From assembly GCA_013115125.1 (NCBI GenBank), contig JABANN010000043.1:41782-105781 (forward strand): 64,000 nt of DNA, read 5' to 3'. The stretch is from Perkinsus olseni. Lineage: Eukaryota; Perkinsozoa; Perkinsida. Both the position numbers and the translations under genes were made by a program. Positions 52,141 through 63,983 of this stretch are shown here, piece by piece. Under the pieces are notes generated by a model. It searched no databases, was not told the DNA's origin, and saw nothing but the letters and a program-made list of their open reading frames with translations. Each line of letters starts with the position of its first letter. The first letter of the stretch is position 1.

Positions 52141-55100
52141 ATGTCGACGCCCGTCATGGAGCCATCGGAAATGCTCTCGTCGGATGAACCCGGCAATGAG
52201 AATGCAGACGAAGGGAACAGCCAGGAGCAGCAGCGGGCCGCCGAGGCTGACGCTGATGGGAGTAGCAGCGCCTCCCTCAAAGAAATCCGCTGTCGAAGGT
52301 GAGCGGATGCATTTGTCTTTCCTGAGGCCTTCTCTCTCTATGCGGGGCATGCTACCAGGGAGTTCCATAATACGTAGACACTCTTGAAATGGGCAATTTG
52401 TGAATCTTTTGAAGGATTGATGGCAAGCCTAGCTCAACGGAGGCATCACAGAGCTCACCATCAATTAGCTAGCACACCAGCTTCGAGTCCAGTTGAACCG
52501 CGAGGTCGTCGGACTGTAGCACGCACGAGCAGAGCACTTTTCGAGACGTATGAGTGCCCCGTACCTTACTATACTTATTATTCTTGTCATCAAGCTTATA
52601 TAGCCATATTTGGGGGCTATACCGGTAGGAGGTACCACGTTGGTTCACCGCCGGTAAAAGAACTTACGGACTGTGACAAACTCAAGATCATTTCGAGTTG
52701 TTATTTCACTGTTCTCAGGTTCTCGAATAAAGTTACGTCGTCTCTTGCTGCTCTACTGGAAGACCCTGATGCGACCATCCCGAAGGTAGGCCGCTCTCGA
52801 CTTGTAGTGTAATCGTATTTTCCCAGGCGGAGATGGGCATACCGCCTTTCCTGAGCTCCTACGCTAGCAACTCCAAGCGCGAGGAGAGAGTGATGCAACA
52901 TCTTCGGTGCGTGCTGCCGCACACAAAATTCAATTTTGATAATCTTACTTAGGTCATTCGAGTCGAAGTTTGCGCAAACCTATGGGGAGGATCGCAAGCT
53001 GTACCTGTGTCCCCTCAACGAGATTGGTGTCCCTAAGTTCTTATCAACGACTATCAGGCCGACGAAATTGGTATGCAAGAGCTCCTCTCGCCTTCGGCCT
53101 CAGTCATCTCAAATTGGATAGTATTTGGCGATGCTGAGTCTGTCGCAGGCATACCCCGAGCTCTATGACGCTTCACTATGTGGTAAATTCCTTTCCAACT
53201 ATATAGCCTACGAGCCTCTCAAGGACCCCGCACAGTACGTTCGTCAGAGGCCCTCGATTCGGAGATGAATCATTTGAAGGTTCCCCTCGGTCGTCTGCTC
53301 TCCGTCTACGACTCTCTTCTATCAAGCAGGCGACGCGTTTGATATCAGCGTGGTAAAGTCGAACTTGACCTGTCGAGCGGCGACACTGTTCTCGGGAAGG
53401 TTCTATGCTCCATCCTAGTGGGAGCCGGTTATGCCGCTTACTGTGTGGCGGGGGTCGCGCCCAGGTGGATCACGACCCGGTCACTGAGGAAGTGCGAAAG
53501 CCCAACCAACGATCTACTCCCCTTAGAAGAGGTGCTGAAGTTGGCCAAGTTGCAGCCTCTGTCTCTACTGCTACGCTTAGATAAGGAATGCGGGAGGTTC
53601 AGGGAGAACAGAGGAAGAGAAGATGCTTCGAAGGTGTGGACACGGTTTTTATGAATCTTTTACTCTTGAACCTTAGTTTTTATGAACCTGTCTGATTTAA
53701 TTCACGTGTTCAACTGGTTCAGAACGGAATTGTGACACCTTTTGCACTTACACTCGCCTGCCGACCCGAGAACGGCTCTTTTCAGATACGCCGATCTGCT
53801 TCTCCCCCGACCGGTTGCTGATGAGAAGAAGGAAGACAGTCCGACAACTCCTCTAGGTGGCTCACGGCAGTCACATTGAGTCGCGTTGCCGGAGTGCTGT
53901 TGCGGCATTCACTGACCGTTCTCGTGCAGTCGTCCTTGAGAAGCCTCGAGGGAGTCTCGTAGGCGGGTATCCTGAAGGGAGACGGCGGAGCTCAGTCGAT
54001 ATGGCTGAGAAGACTCTTGGTGAGCTAGATCGGGGTCGTCTATAGTGCCAAGTTGCGTAGAGTTAGAAGGATTCGCCCGATTATCCATCTGCCGTTTATC
54101 GCTTCACTTTAGCTTGTTGGGTATACTTTTTTTAGTTGATGGACGTGTCTCAGGTGAGGAGTTCTTCCTGATGAAGAAGCCTGTAATGGAAAGTGAGTAC
54201 TTAAAAGAGGAACGAGAAGCAAGTGTAGGAGAACTATTCCGCGGCCGGGAATTGAACCCGGGTCTCCTGCGTGACAGGCAGGAATACTCACCACTATACT
54301 ACCGCGGAACTGCTATGATTACACTCTTCCGCACCTGCTCTGATCTTTGTGTCTAATTTCGCAGGCGCTTGCTCAAGAGAAGGAAATGTTCGAAGCAGAG
54401 AGAAGTGACTCGGATGATGCTCTGACCGAGGAGGTGAATCACTATCCATCTCTATCCTGTCCCGAAACTTATCGTTATGTTCTGAGCAGCTGAAAGCTTT
54501 CAGTGAAAGCTGAGCTGCTAAGCTCGTCCAGTACATCATTGCCACAACTCTAGGCGTTAAGCAACTATTTTTCTCAGGAGGAGGACATGGACTTCATTGC
54601 CGCATCAACGGCGAATCTTAAAGAACTGGGAAGGACTGCGCAGGTGGAAGCCACGCTTTCGAGATTCATCGGTTGGGTGGCATCAGCTTGTGGCTATGCG
54701 AATTCCACTTCTTGTCAGGAAGACGAGCCCATTGTTGGGTGATGGTCCGCAAAGGAGCGAGGGACGTGGAGGCTGATATGTTCATCGAACCCACTACAGG
54801 GATGATCTTCTCTACGGAAACCGAGCCTAGTAGGGGACGTCGTTATCGGAGCCGTCTAAGGCTCATGTTACTATGTGTTCCGTAGGTCCTGGATCCAAGG
54901 GCGACTCACTAAGACCTTGCCCGTGAGCCTGGCAGAGACTACCTAGTTTGTGCTGTCTTGGAATCTTTGCTGTGTGGGTCAGGTATCTTTCCGTGGACAC
55001 GGTCTGGAACCACAAGAATGTGTGGGTGAATATTCAGAAGAGCTTTGTTGAAGACAGTGATGTGCCCGGGAAAAGGAGACCCTTGCGGAAGAGATTGAAT

Positions 55101-58100
55101 CTAACAGGAGTTAGCATGGATGTTGGCAACACAAGATTCTTTGAGGTGCGCGGGAGATCATTAACTTCCTCGACTAGCTCGACATCGAGGCGGGAACTCG
55201 CGGCATCGATCGTGAGCGTATCGTTTGCGGGCGGCTGTATGGGGATGTTCGCGACTCGTACACCGAAAACTCGTACACTTTCACTTCGTACACGACGGGT
55301 ACACTGAATGCTCGTTCACCCCTTGAATCCGTACACCGTCACTCCGAGGTACATTCTTAATACGCAGTGCGTATTACGGGTGCACCTCTGTTGTACTATT
55401 TCGGCACAGCCCTCGACATCATTTTGAGCCTCATCCCTTCAGCCTGTCCTTCTCGACCCAATCACTCTCACTAACGACGTGAGCGAGCAACAGGATGCCG
55501 AGGGAAGTGGGGCCGGCCAAGAGAACGCACCGGGAGAAGGTGAGCCCAGGCTGCTACCTGGTGCTGTTAAAACGTGCGTCAGAGCCCCAACGGCCCAGGG
55601 TCCCCCTAGCGTATCTTATCGGCGTGTACGACTTGCCTCGACCTCTCACCGTGGATGACGTCCCACCTAGCTGGGCTGCTCCTGCCCTTATCCCGAAGGA
55701 TCGGTAAGTTGAGGTTTGTGTGCTCTTGTCGACGCTGGGATATGAGGTTGCAGGTACGGTTCGCGATTCTGCGATAGAGGTGTCAGAATTGAGAAGTACC
55801 ACAAGGCGACTGTTGAGCTTTTCTCTCCGTATTCTCAACCAGACGGCATGGTTGAGAGGTGCGTCCGGTTCGCTGTCCGATGACCGGAAAGGCTGTACTG
55901 TACTGCCTCCTCACAACTGCGTCTTCTCTCGTGCGGCCAGTTAGCTCGGATGCGTACATGCCAGGGTGACCCGGTTCAAGGACCTGAACCTGCGCCTGCC
56001 GGTGATGATCACGGAGTATTTCAAACAACGGAAAGATATGTTACAAGCTCGCGTCAAGTAGAACAACTCGATGCAGTACGAACGGGAGGGAGATTCTGTC
56101 GAGGTATCTCGCTGATGCTGCGGTCCGAGAAGAGTTCAACCACGGACGCCCGGCTGCTCTGAAAGTAGGCCGAAACCCGACCTGGGCGTGAGATGATCTA
56201 TGTCGCCCCGGTAGTCCCTGGTTGATATCGACCAGAGATGGCGTTGCATGGGTTACTACCATGAGACACGACCGGACGGGCTGTATCGTACTGTCGACAA
56301 AATCGGGGAGAAGATCAAAGTCAGTGATGCAGTGGTGGGTGCGCGCACCTACCCTTCTGTTATTGACAGGAGTCCTTTGTTGATCGAGACGACTTACTGG
56401 AGCATCACTCTGTGAAGCTGGATCGCAACCTGAGAGTCACCGAGGCGACCCGAAGCCTTCCGAGTCTACCGATAGGTGCGAGTCGAGATGATTCGACGGA
56501 GGGGAAGACTACTTCTCAAGAAATTCTTTCTCGTAGATTCCCTCGGAGATATTCCGATGACGAAGATATCACAGAAGTATCGCGTCCCGGATTACAGGGT
56601 GGATGAGCACACATGCCGAATCACCGAATTGTGCAGTAAGGGCGTACCCAGATTTGAACCGATGACCTGCTGATCTGATTTTACACCCGATATTTGCCAG
56701 TGAAGTTTCTTAATGCTCTCTCTTATTAGGCAAAATCGTGTTCTACCTTCCTAAGAAGTCCATTCGTATCACTTATCATCGCCCGGAAGGACGCCTGATG
56801 GGACAACAGCTCACCTTCCACAAAACCCCGGATGGTTTGTCCCTGACGTAAGTCCAACTTACTGAGTCGCAACATTCGATGGAGGTGATCTGCCTCACAT
56901 CAGACTGGACAAGTTGAGCCGTCTCGGGCTGGGAGAGGATATTCAACTACCGACGCCGAAACAACTGTTGCAACTACTTCAACTCGAGAAGACCAGCAAG
57001 CACAACTTCGTCGAGAGCATGAACAGAAGTAGGCCTCGTTAGCTGTCGAAGTGTGGATGTATAGATCAGCTACGATGGAAAGAGAGTCGAGCCCTTTCGC
57101 TATTGAATTGTTGACTACCTGCATGCGATGTATCATGTGAGTGTCCTGGAATAATTGTGGCCAGCAATTCTAAAGGAGGCGCTGATTTATTATTATTGAG
57201 AGAAACCCGATCTCGATCTATCTCGTGTATCATCACGGCATCGCCTGATTTATCATACCACAAATCGAAGTATTCGTGGCCCCGTGCCATCGCATTAGTA
57301 CACAGCTGGTGATAACTGTATTAGAGTGCACTTGAGTGTCCGCCGCAGTTACCACAGAGCTGGCCCTACGCCGCAAGGAAGAGAACAATGTGAAGAACGT
57401 CCGACTAGTCGCACAGCAGGAGAGCGCACCGGTGGCCCAGAACGGTACAGCGGTTTCTGCCCCTCTGCCCTCCAGCGCCTTCCGCTCAGCCATGGGCGTC
57501 AGCGGAGGCCCAGTCATTCCAGACTTCGCTGCTCCGCCCGTCGATGTCGGGAAAGGTGGTGGGAGCGGCTTGAGCACTGCGAAGCGAAACCTGGTGAGTT
57601 CTCCGAACTCTCGACTTGTCTCGGAACTCACCTTGCTTCCTTGTTGCTCTCATGCTCATTCGATGTCTCGCGACTCGCGGGCGGCCTGTTCCGATGCTCT
57701 CCGTGTTCCCTAACGTTTTTGTCGACTCTCGAGGCGGGGACCGACCACTGGTAAAGCCCTGTGGTTCAGGTCCTAGTGAAGGATGTCTACGACTACGCCA
57801 GGGATCAGTCCATGGAGGTCCTGCGGGGCCATGATGGATCAGATGAACGTGAAGAAGAAGAGGGAACGCGGAAGGGCGAGAAGAAGGTGGGATAACTCTA
57901 TACTACCGTTCAAAGTAGCAGCTGCGTGGGGCTACACAGGAGATTGCGGACAATCTCACGCAGTTTGGGTGTTCAGCTTTTGTGCACTGTGGTATGCAAG
58001 GCGGAGGAAGGCACTCGGGTTCCGTCTACTAGATGGCCTTCGCACCACAATTTAGATTCATCGGCGCGCACCCGATATCCTATCTACGACGATTTTTTCA

Positions 58101-59275
58101 TCGCTAGCTCCTTATCGCCTTGGTGGGAGTTCCTCGAGGGAACGTTTTCACGTTCGCGTGCTATCCATCGTGTGGCTTGAGAAGTTCCAGTTGAATCGGA
58201 CGAGGTGATGCGGGCTCACTAAGTGCCCTCAGGTCGATATCCTGGCACCCTATTTGGCCGAGTTCCCAGGAAAGCAGCTGGACGCGCTGCAGGCAGAATT
58301 CGTTGCGAAGAAGTAGATAAATGCATTCAGAGTAACGTGGCCTTTCTGATCTTCCCTGTAGATGTAAAAGTGACTTCCGTAAGAGACTGCTAGATCGCGC
58401 GGCTATCATACAGAAGAGGCTCGAGGACGAACAGGTGAGGGGCCGCTGGGCTTGAAGAACAGTCAGGACGAGCAGCTACCATAACGCGCGACGTTGCACG
58501 CGGCTAATCCTTCTCCTAGCCTTCAGCGGGGTCGACACTCGGGGTAAAACGCCTCGTCGTCAATAGTGAATCTGCTCTTCGTCAATCTCGAACAGCTCGA
58601 TTTGAGCGCATTCGGTGCTGCTTGCGGGTTCAAGGGACCGGAGCGACGGTCGCGTTGTCGGCCGCGGAACTTTTTTTTGGTTTCAGGAGGCTCTGAAGAA
58701 GCGCCGAGCTCAAATCCAGCGGCGCAGTGGCCCTGACGTTCAGCAAGGGAGAACGGAGTCTGACTTCGAGAAGTATCAGACTCTCGCGATGTTCCGGTAG
58801 GCAACGCAGCCGGGCGAACAATAGGAAAATAACTCGGAAAGATGTGTGATTAACTCGAACAGGAGTTGCCAACCATCGCAGGCGGACGAATATCCAGGTT
58901 CCAGAGTGAATCTGACGGCTCTGAGTGGAATCCTGGACATGGGCCGTGTCACACGGCGTTGATCAGCCACAATGATCATTATTGTTACAATTGCGTTTTA
59001 TGCTCGCATCAGGCGTATTAGAGATATGATTCAATCGCGTGTGGTGTGGTCTTCCAACCTATTGCAAGAAAGGCTCTATGGGCCTGACCCACCCAGTCGT
59101 ACTCGTCAGGATCCAAATTTTGGAGCAAAGGTTGGCTCGCCACGAGGTCCAGGCTATCAAGAAGTTCACTGAGTTGGAGGAAACCCTGCTGGCGGACCCG
59201 AGGCTGCAGGCGATGTGGGAGAAGGACTCTTCAGACGAGGAAGGCGAGGATGATCCGTCTTGCCGAGAAGCATGA
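52141..59275 (+). CDS. dynein regulatory complex subunit 7 (DRC7)
   Basis: DRC7 is a subunit of the nexin-dynein regulatory complex in motile cilia. Start MSTPVMEPSEMLSSDEPGN at 52141. Family segments in order: LCPLNEIGVPKFLSTTIRPT (about 53003), YIAYEPLKDPAQ (about 53200), YQAGDAFDIS then SILVGAGYAAYCVAGVAPRW (transglutaminase-like core, about 53330-53465), HCWVMVRKG and DMFIEPTTGMIF (about 54730-54810), VDTVWNHKNVWVNIQ (about 54975), FCDRGVRIEKYHKATVELF (about 55760), VTRFKDLNLRLP (about 55962), HETRPDGLYRT (about 56260), RITYHRPEGRLM (about 56765), RKRLLDRAAIIQKRLEDEQ (about 58385) and RIQILEQRLARHE (about 59100). Stop 59273-59275. The core Cys expected in GDCFD is Ala here. Very many short introns; exon borders are only partly fixed. 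Confidence 0.9.
54237..54308 (-). tRNA. tRNA-Asp (GUC) inside a DRC7 intron
   Basis: A perfect acceptor stem (TCCGCGG with CCGCGGA), D-arm TAGTATAGTGGTGAGTA, anticodon GTC and T-arm CCGGGTTCAATTCCCGG. It is antisense to DRC7, between the exon region EEFFLMKKPV (about 54160) and the exon ALAQEKEMFEAERSDSDD (about 54363). Confidence 0.95.
55358..55376. repeat. 19-nt perfect odd palindrome
   Basis: Arms TAATACGCA and TGCGTATTA flank a single G. It sits in a DRC7 intron that also repeats CGTACAC several times just upstream (about 55255-55335). Confidence 0.85.
56636..56729 (+). other. 94-nt DRC7 intron with antisense tRNA 3' half
   Basis: Frame-checked between RITELC and SKIVFYLPKK. The donor GTAAGGGCGTACCC already belongs to the tRNA-like run, whose minus strand has AGGTCATCGGTTCAAATC (variable loop and T-arm). 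The anticodon-stem region is present; a 5' half is not. Confidence 0.8.
56772..57540 (+). repeat. duplicated DRC7 segment, original copy
   Basis: This segment of DRC7 exons and introns (from YHRPEGRLMGQQ to FRSAMGVSGGPVIP) recurs at 60278-61044 in the same orientation, about 3.5 kb downstream. The copies differ at many sites. Confidence 0.9.
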
Positions 59276-59784
59276 GAGCAGTGTCCATGATCCCGAGATT
59301 GTTGTCGCGACCACTGGTGCGACCTGAAGGTTTTTCTTGTTGCAGTTGTGAATGAACTGGGCGAGGATCGCCGGGCAAACTGACTGTCACCGGTGGAATT
59401 CTACACCACTCCCAACCGTTTTCAAATGGTGCTCAGGTGAAACTTAATGAGCTGGTCTAGAAATGGCGAGAATAGATTCCAGCGGGTAGGCAAGGGGTTT
59501 CAGAAAGGGCGCAGCAGTAATCGTCTGGTCTGCTTCGGAGGATCTCACTGGTGAGAACGAGAAGATGAAAAAAAGCGATAATGAATATGAGAGGACGATA
59601 ACAGTTATCGGATTACTCCGGCACTCACGTTAATTCACTCACTAAACGATCAGGATCTGATGACAATTCTTGCCCCGCAAGAATGCCGAGCGCAGCTCCG
59701 TTACTGGTCGACATTCCGTCATTGACAAATACAACTCAACGTCTTCTACAGCGAGGGTGTGAAAAGAGGGGTGTTGGAGGGACG

Positions 59785-60277
59785 CTATTCCTCTAACCAA
59801 AGCTCGCGATAGAATGTGAGGTTTTCTACCAATAGAGCCGAAATGAGCGGCCGAGCCGCTGTCAGGCTGAGAACAAATGGTTCCACGTATGGAAGTACTC
59901 CCTCACTACGAGGTTCTGAACCATTTTGAGGGTCTGCTGAGCAGACTCTGCTCCGAACTTCTGACTCGATCAGGACTAAAAATTCACGACACGTTTCAGT
60001 AAAACGCGAAGCGTTACACAGTCCTGTACCGCGTACTGCACGTTCTCCCCTAGGACCGGTCATGCAGCGCCCCATCAACAATAGTACCAGTAAATTTCCT
60101 AAGTCCTTGCCGGCCTTTTGACCGAACGCCGTGAAAGTGATATGGAAATTCCAGCCTCCCTTCACCTTCTCTACGTGTGCTACGTTCCAGATAAAGAGAG
60201 GCACATCTGAGTCCCCAGTCAACTCAGGAATGGCGAGCAGCTCCATTTGCTTGCTGGTAGCGAAACCGTTAGGAAAC
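59785..60277 (-). pseudogene. truncated copy of the secreted-protein gene
   Basis: Its open frame reads NGFATSKQMELLAIPELTGD and VEKVKGGWNFHITFTAFG. It aligns with HGNADSERLDLVSFNV and VEKVEGGWNFVVAYPMYG of the complete gene at 61355-62351, and the downstream parts also match. It lacks the signal peptide and first half, because the copy stops where the duplicated DRC7 segment starts (about 60278). DNA downstream to about 59560 also resembles the region after the complete gene. Confidence 0.7.
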
Positions 60278-61044
60278 CTTATCATCGCCCGAAAGGACGA
60301 CTGATGGGACAACAGATCGCCTTCCACGAATCTCTGGACGGTTTGTCTCTGACGTGAGTCGCCACCTCTGAGGGTGGTTTTCTGCCTCACATCAGACTGG
60401 ACAAGTTGAGCCGTGTCGGACTGAGAGAGAATATCCTCTACTGGCGCCGAAACAACTGCTGCAACTACTTCAACCCGAGAAGACTAGCAAGCACAACTTC
60501 GTCGAGAGCATGAAAGAAGTATTGTGCCCATTGGGCACTGCCCAACTCACGATTTCGTAGTGTGGCTGTATAGATGCTCAACTCAGGTTGAAAGAGAGTC
60601 GAAGCATCCACTTTCTATTTCAATGTAATGTGAGGCCGTCCTTGAAAAGTCATAGCCAACAGTTTGACTGGAATCGCACATCTAATAGATGACGTCTATG
60701 ATTACTGAGAGACATCCGGTCTCGAACTATCTCGTGAATCACCACGCCATCGCTTGATTCATCATACCATGAATCGGAGTATTCGTAGCCCAGTGCCATC
60801 GCATGAGTTCGCAGCTGGTGAAAACTGTATTGGGGTGCACTGGAATGTCCGCCGCAGTTACCACAGAGCTGGCCCTACGCCGCGAGGAAGAGAACAATGT
60901 GAAGAACGTCCGACTAGTCGCACAGCAGGAAGACTCACGAGTGGCTCAGAAAGGTACAACGGTTTCTTCCTCTCTGCTCTCCAGCTCCTTCCGCTCAGCC
61001 ATGGGTGTCACCGGAGTCTCAGTCATTCCACACTTGGCCGCTGG
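60278..61044 (+). pseudogene. broken duplicate of DRC7 exons
   Basis: A copy of 56772-57540. Exon-like parts remain (YHRPKGRLMGQQIAFHE, MSAAVTTELALRREEENNV). One base is missing within the LGLGEDIQLPTP region relative to the original, shifting the frame. The rest of DRC7's 3' end (about 57540-59275) is absent from this copy. It is not a full gene. Confidence 0.8.
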
Positions 61045-61354
61045 CTATCCTACTACGAATGAAAGAGAAAGATGTGCGATTGTCGCGGGACTCAACGAGA
61101 GCGATCTTCGCGGGACACAACAAGCAATGCGGATCTGATGACTACGATTACCCTCTCAAGCGGACCGCTGAGTTAAACGGGGGAAAGGGTGACAACAATG
61201 CTGTCACAGCGCCTGGTTCAGTAGACAGGAACCAGCGGAATTGCGTGTGGGGCACTACTCAACTGTCGTCAATCTGGTTGAGCGGCTCTGTACATCAAAA
61301 TCTGATGATCACACGCAGTTCCGTTGCCGGACCAGCAATGCTGGTCGAGATTCC

Positions 61355-62351
61355 GTTATTGACCCTTACAACGTAACTCTTCCATCGGCACGGGTGTAAA
61401 TACTTCCTCTAGTTGGAGTAATACTGCCTCTAAGCCAAACTTTTGGTAATACGCAGCTTCTCTATCCGATGCAGCCCACATGAGCGGCTTGAGGCCGCTG
61501 TTAGGCTGAGAAAATAAGGTTCCATCTGCTTGAAGCGAAAAGAAGGTCTAAGACAATATAGTATTGCCAATACTCGCGACAGACTTTTCCTAGAGTCGGT
61601 CATGCAGCACTCCTTTAGCAATAGTATGCCTAAACTCAAACCCTTTGCAGCCTACTTCACCGTACATCGGGTAAGCAACTACAAAGTTCCATCCTCCCTC
61701 CACCTTTTCGATGACCACGGTAAGCCAACTCGTGAGACGAACGCCTTCGTCGCTATTCGCCACATTGAAGGAGACCAGATCCAGGCGCTCGCTGTCAGCG
61801 TTACCATGGGCTCGATACCACGGAGACCAGGCCTGTTTATTGTCGGGGAAGCTAGCGTGGATAGTAGAAACCACATAAACAGGGATTTCCCCTTCGAAGG
61901 TCTCATTAAAGAAACCCTCACCGCCAGAGGCTGGATTGAGGTGGAAACTGATATCCCCATGCTCGAACCATAGATGGGCCCAGCCACTAGTCTCCACGTT
62001 GACCTCAGTCTCTTCGTTCGTAGACCTTTTCTTTAAATCGACCTGGATCCTCATTTCACCCCATTTTCCATCCATATTAGTTCTGATAACAATGCCGCCG
62101 GTCTCTTGATAAACTCCATCCGATTTCACCCCTCTTAGACTGAAGATGCAGGAGGGAGGTAGCAGCTCGATATTATCACCATCCGCCGGGCCAGGGCCAT
62201 CATAGCAATTTTTGGGATAATCGGCGACAGTTCTGAAAGGTTCGTCAGAACTCGCAATCGACATGTGGCACATGCAGGCGAGCAAGAAGACGCTGCGGAC
62301 CAAGGTGACGCGAGAGGCACTGGAGCAGAGCCTGGTAGTCGGGAGAGCCAT
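61355..62351 (-). CDS. secreted protein of unknown family
   Basis: The start is ATG at 62351. A signal peptide is likely around VRSVFLLACMCHMSIASS. The mature part has paired Cys (NCYDG.., PPSCIFSLRG) and beta-rich stretches (GGIVIRTNMDGKWGEMRIQVD, VEKVEGGWNFVVAYPMYG). The main frame ends near 61590. A further exon (about 61355-61540, GTLFSQPNSGLKPLMWAASD to VFTPVPMEELRC) is supported by its similarity to the truncated copy at 59785-60277. Exon joins there are not settled. No known domain; likely lineage-specific. Confidence 0.6.
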
Positions 62352-63600
62352 CAGAAAATGTGGGAACGAGGCTGAGCAATCTAGTTGTAAACCACCTTCT
62401 CATCGTCGATTCCGGGAAAAGCGGAACCCGGCCCTGTCTGGATGAGATTTTCAGAGCCCTCAAAATGAGAGCCTCAATGCTCAATCCTTTGGCTGGATCG
62501 AAGTGTAGGTTCCGAACTCGCGAGAATGATGAGAGAACACTAATCGACTTAACATCTCCGCGTGTACGCAAGTGCACCTGCAGTTTGCAGACCAGTCGCA
62601 CGTCAGTAAGGCGCCGCCGTCGTCTTCGAGATGGTTTGGCGTCTACCTCTGGAATCAAGATCCGGAAATTCGGAAGCATATTTGAAGCTTTGAAAGTTCA
62701 GGCCTGCCAGGCGACACGACCATTTGTATGTCGAGTATGCGTCGCAGCATTCGTCAGAGACCGTTCCGCATAGTCTTCGCTGGGGAGTCCCCAGTGCCAC
62801 TGGGCCAGTGGGGACAGTAGACCCACCACTGGGGACGAAGGGTCTCCGCACTAGCGTCCTCCGTGTCCCAAAAGGACTGTTCCGGGAATAGTGTTCTCTT
62901 CAAAGACGGGCTCACTACGCAAGGGAGCCCAAATTCTGTGTTCGGAGTCCGAAGCATACCGGCATAATTGAGGTTGCCAGAACTTTGAAAGCGGCAACCC
63001 GTCAGACGGGTCCCATCTCAAGTGCTCAACGGTTGAGCACTGCCGGATGAGCAGCCACTGGCCGCCAGTTACACGCGCCAGTTACTGGCCATAGAGTGTC
63101 CATCTCGATGGCTGACTCAATCCATTCTGGTGAGACACTTTCGCCGCTTGACGCCAAGCTAAAACTGAACATTGTTTGATCTCAGTGAGCAAAAGAGCAC
63201 AGAAGGGATGGTACAAGTTAGTTGAGGGAGGATCAGACCATTGACTCCAAGAATAATGCTTGCCTGTTGTCGACTGAGACTTAGGAAACAGCGGTCAGGC
63301 TTTCAATGACGTCGGCGTCCAGTCCAACCATCGGGCCTGTGATCGAAACTGGAGATCTTTTCGATCGAGAGTCCGAGCTCATCGAAGCAGCTGGGAAAGC
63401 AAAGTTGGAGCCGAGGATCACTGCAACTTCGCTTGTAGCTGTTATAATAACAATAACAATGTCACAATAACAGTGTCATTGTACCAGTGACAATGCTCTC
63501 AAACTTTGAGAGCGTCGGTCCGATTCAGTCGCCGACTGAAAGTCGGGATCATCTATGCCTGATGACTTAAAACAGGTCGTTCTGAACGAATGGCCCAGGA
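62352..63600. other. non-coding stretch dense in short palindromes
   Basis: Nothing coding is convincing. Perfect inverted repeats include TGGGGAGTCCCCA (about 62781), TTCGGAGTCCGAA (62941-62953), ACCCGTCAGACGGGT (about 62998), AGTGCTCAACGGTTGAGCAC plus one base (about 63021), 63495-63513 and 63524-63540. ACGGAGACTCCGT (about 63640) and a 9-bp stem at 63707-63730 follow. Confidence 0.7.
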
Positions 63601-63617
63601 CGATCATGGCTCTCGAA

Positions 63618-63983
63618 TCAAGGGTCCTTTTCGATGCGCACGGAGACTCCGTGACGGAGAAGTTTGTCGTCAGTAAGATAGTGAACTCGGAATAGTGAAT
63701 AGTGAACTCGGACTCGGATAGGAGTCCGAGATAGTGAACAGAAAGACATGCAATACTTTAAGAGCTTCTCTTTCTCTTCTCTCATCTCTTCTCTCCTCAA
63801 CTTCTCGTATTCTTCAATTTGAACTCGTGCTGGAGTGGGCTCTGCTACGGCATATCTGACAGATATTATGTGGCAGGCATTATCTGTAGATTGACTTTTT
63901 GGTGACGCTTGAAACTGCACAAGATTTGGGTAAATGTACATTGGCAACGGCCGTCTATTTTTGGGCTGTGTATTCGCCAACAA
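63618..63983 (-). CDS. partial gene at window end
   Basis: The open frame reads MYIYPNLVQFQASPKSQS, then AVAEPTPARVQIEEYEKLRR and a charged helix (EEMREEKEKLLKYC), ending HGVSVRIEKDP at 63618. The 3' part includes tandem TAGTGAACTCGGA-type repeats, which may be intronic or untranslated. It may continue beyond the window. Family unknown. Confidence 0.35.
   Translation of the reverse strand: MLANTQPKNRRPLPMYIYPNLVQFQASPKSQSTDNACHIISVRYAVAEPTPARVQIEEYEKLRREEMREEKEKLLKYCMSFCSLSRTPIRVRVHYSLFRVHYLTDDKLLRHGVSVRIEKDP

Noticed and set aside
57326-57754. Overlapping plus-strand frames at the DRC7 C-terminal region
   Set aside because: Only one frame continues the DRC7 exon; the others are shadows, and similar ones in the 60.8 kb copy are not separate genes.
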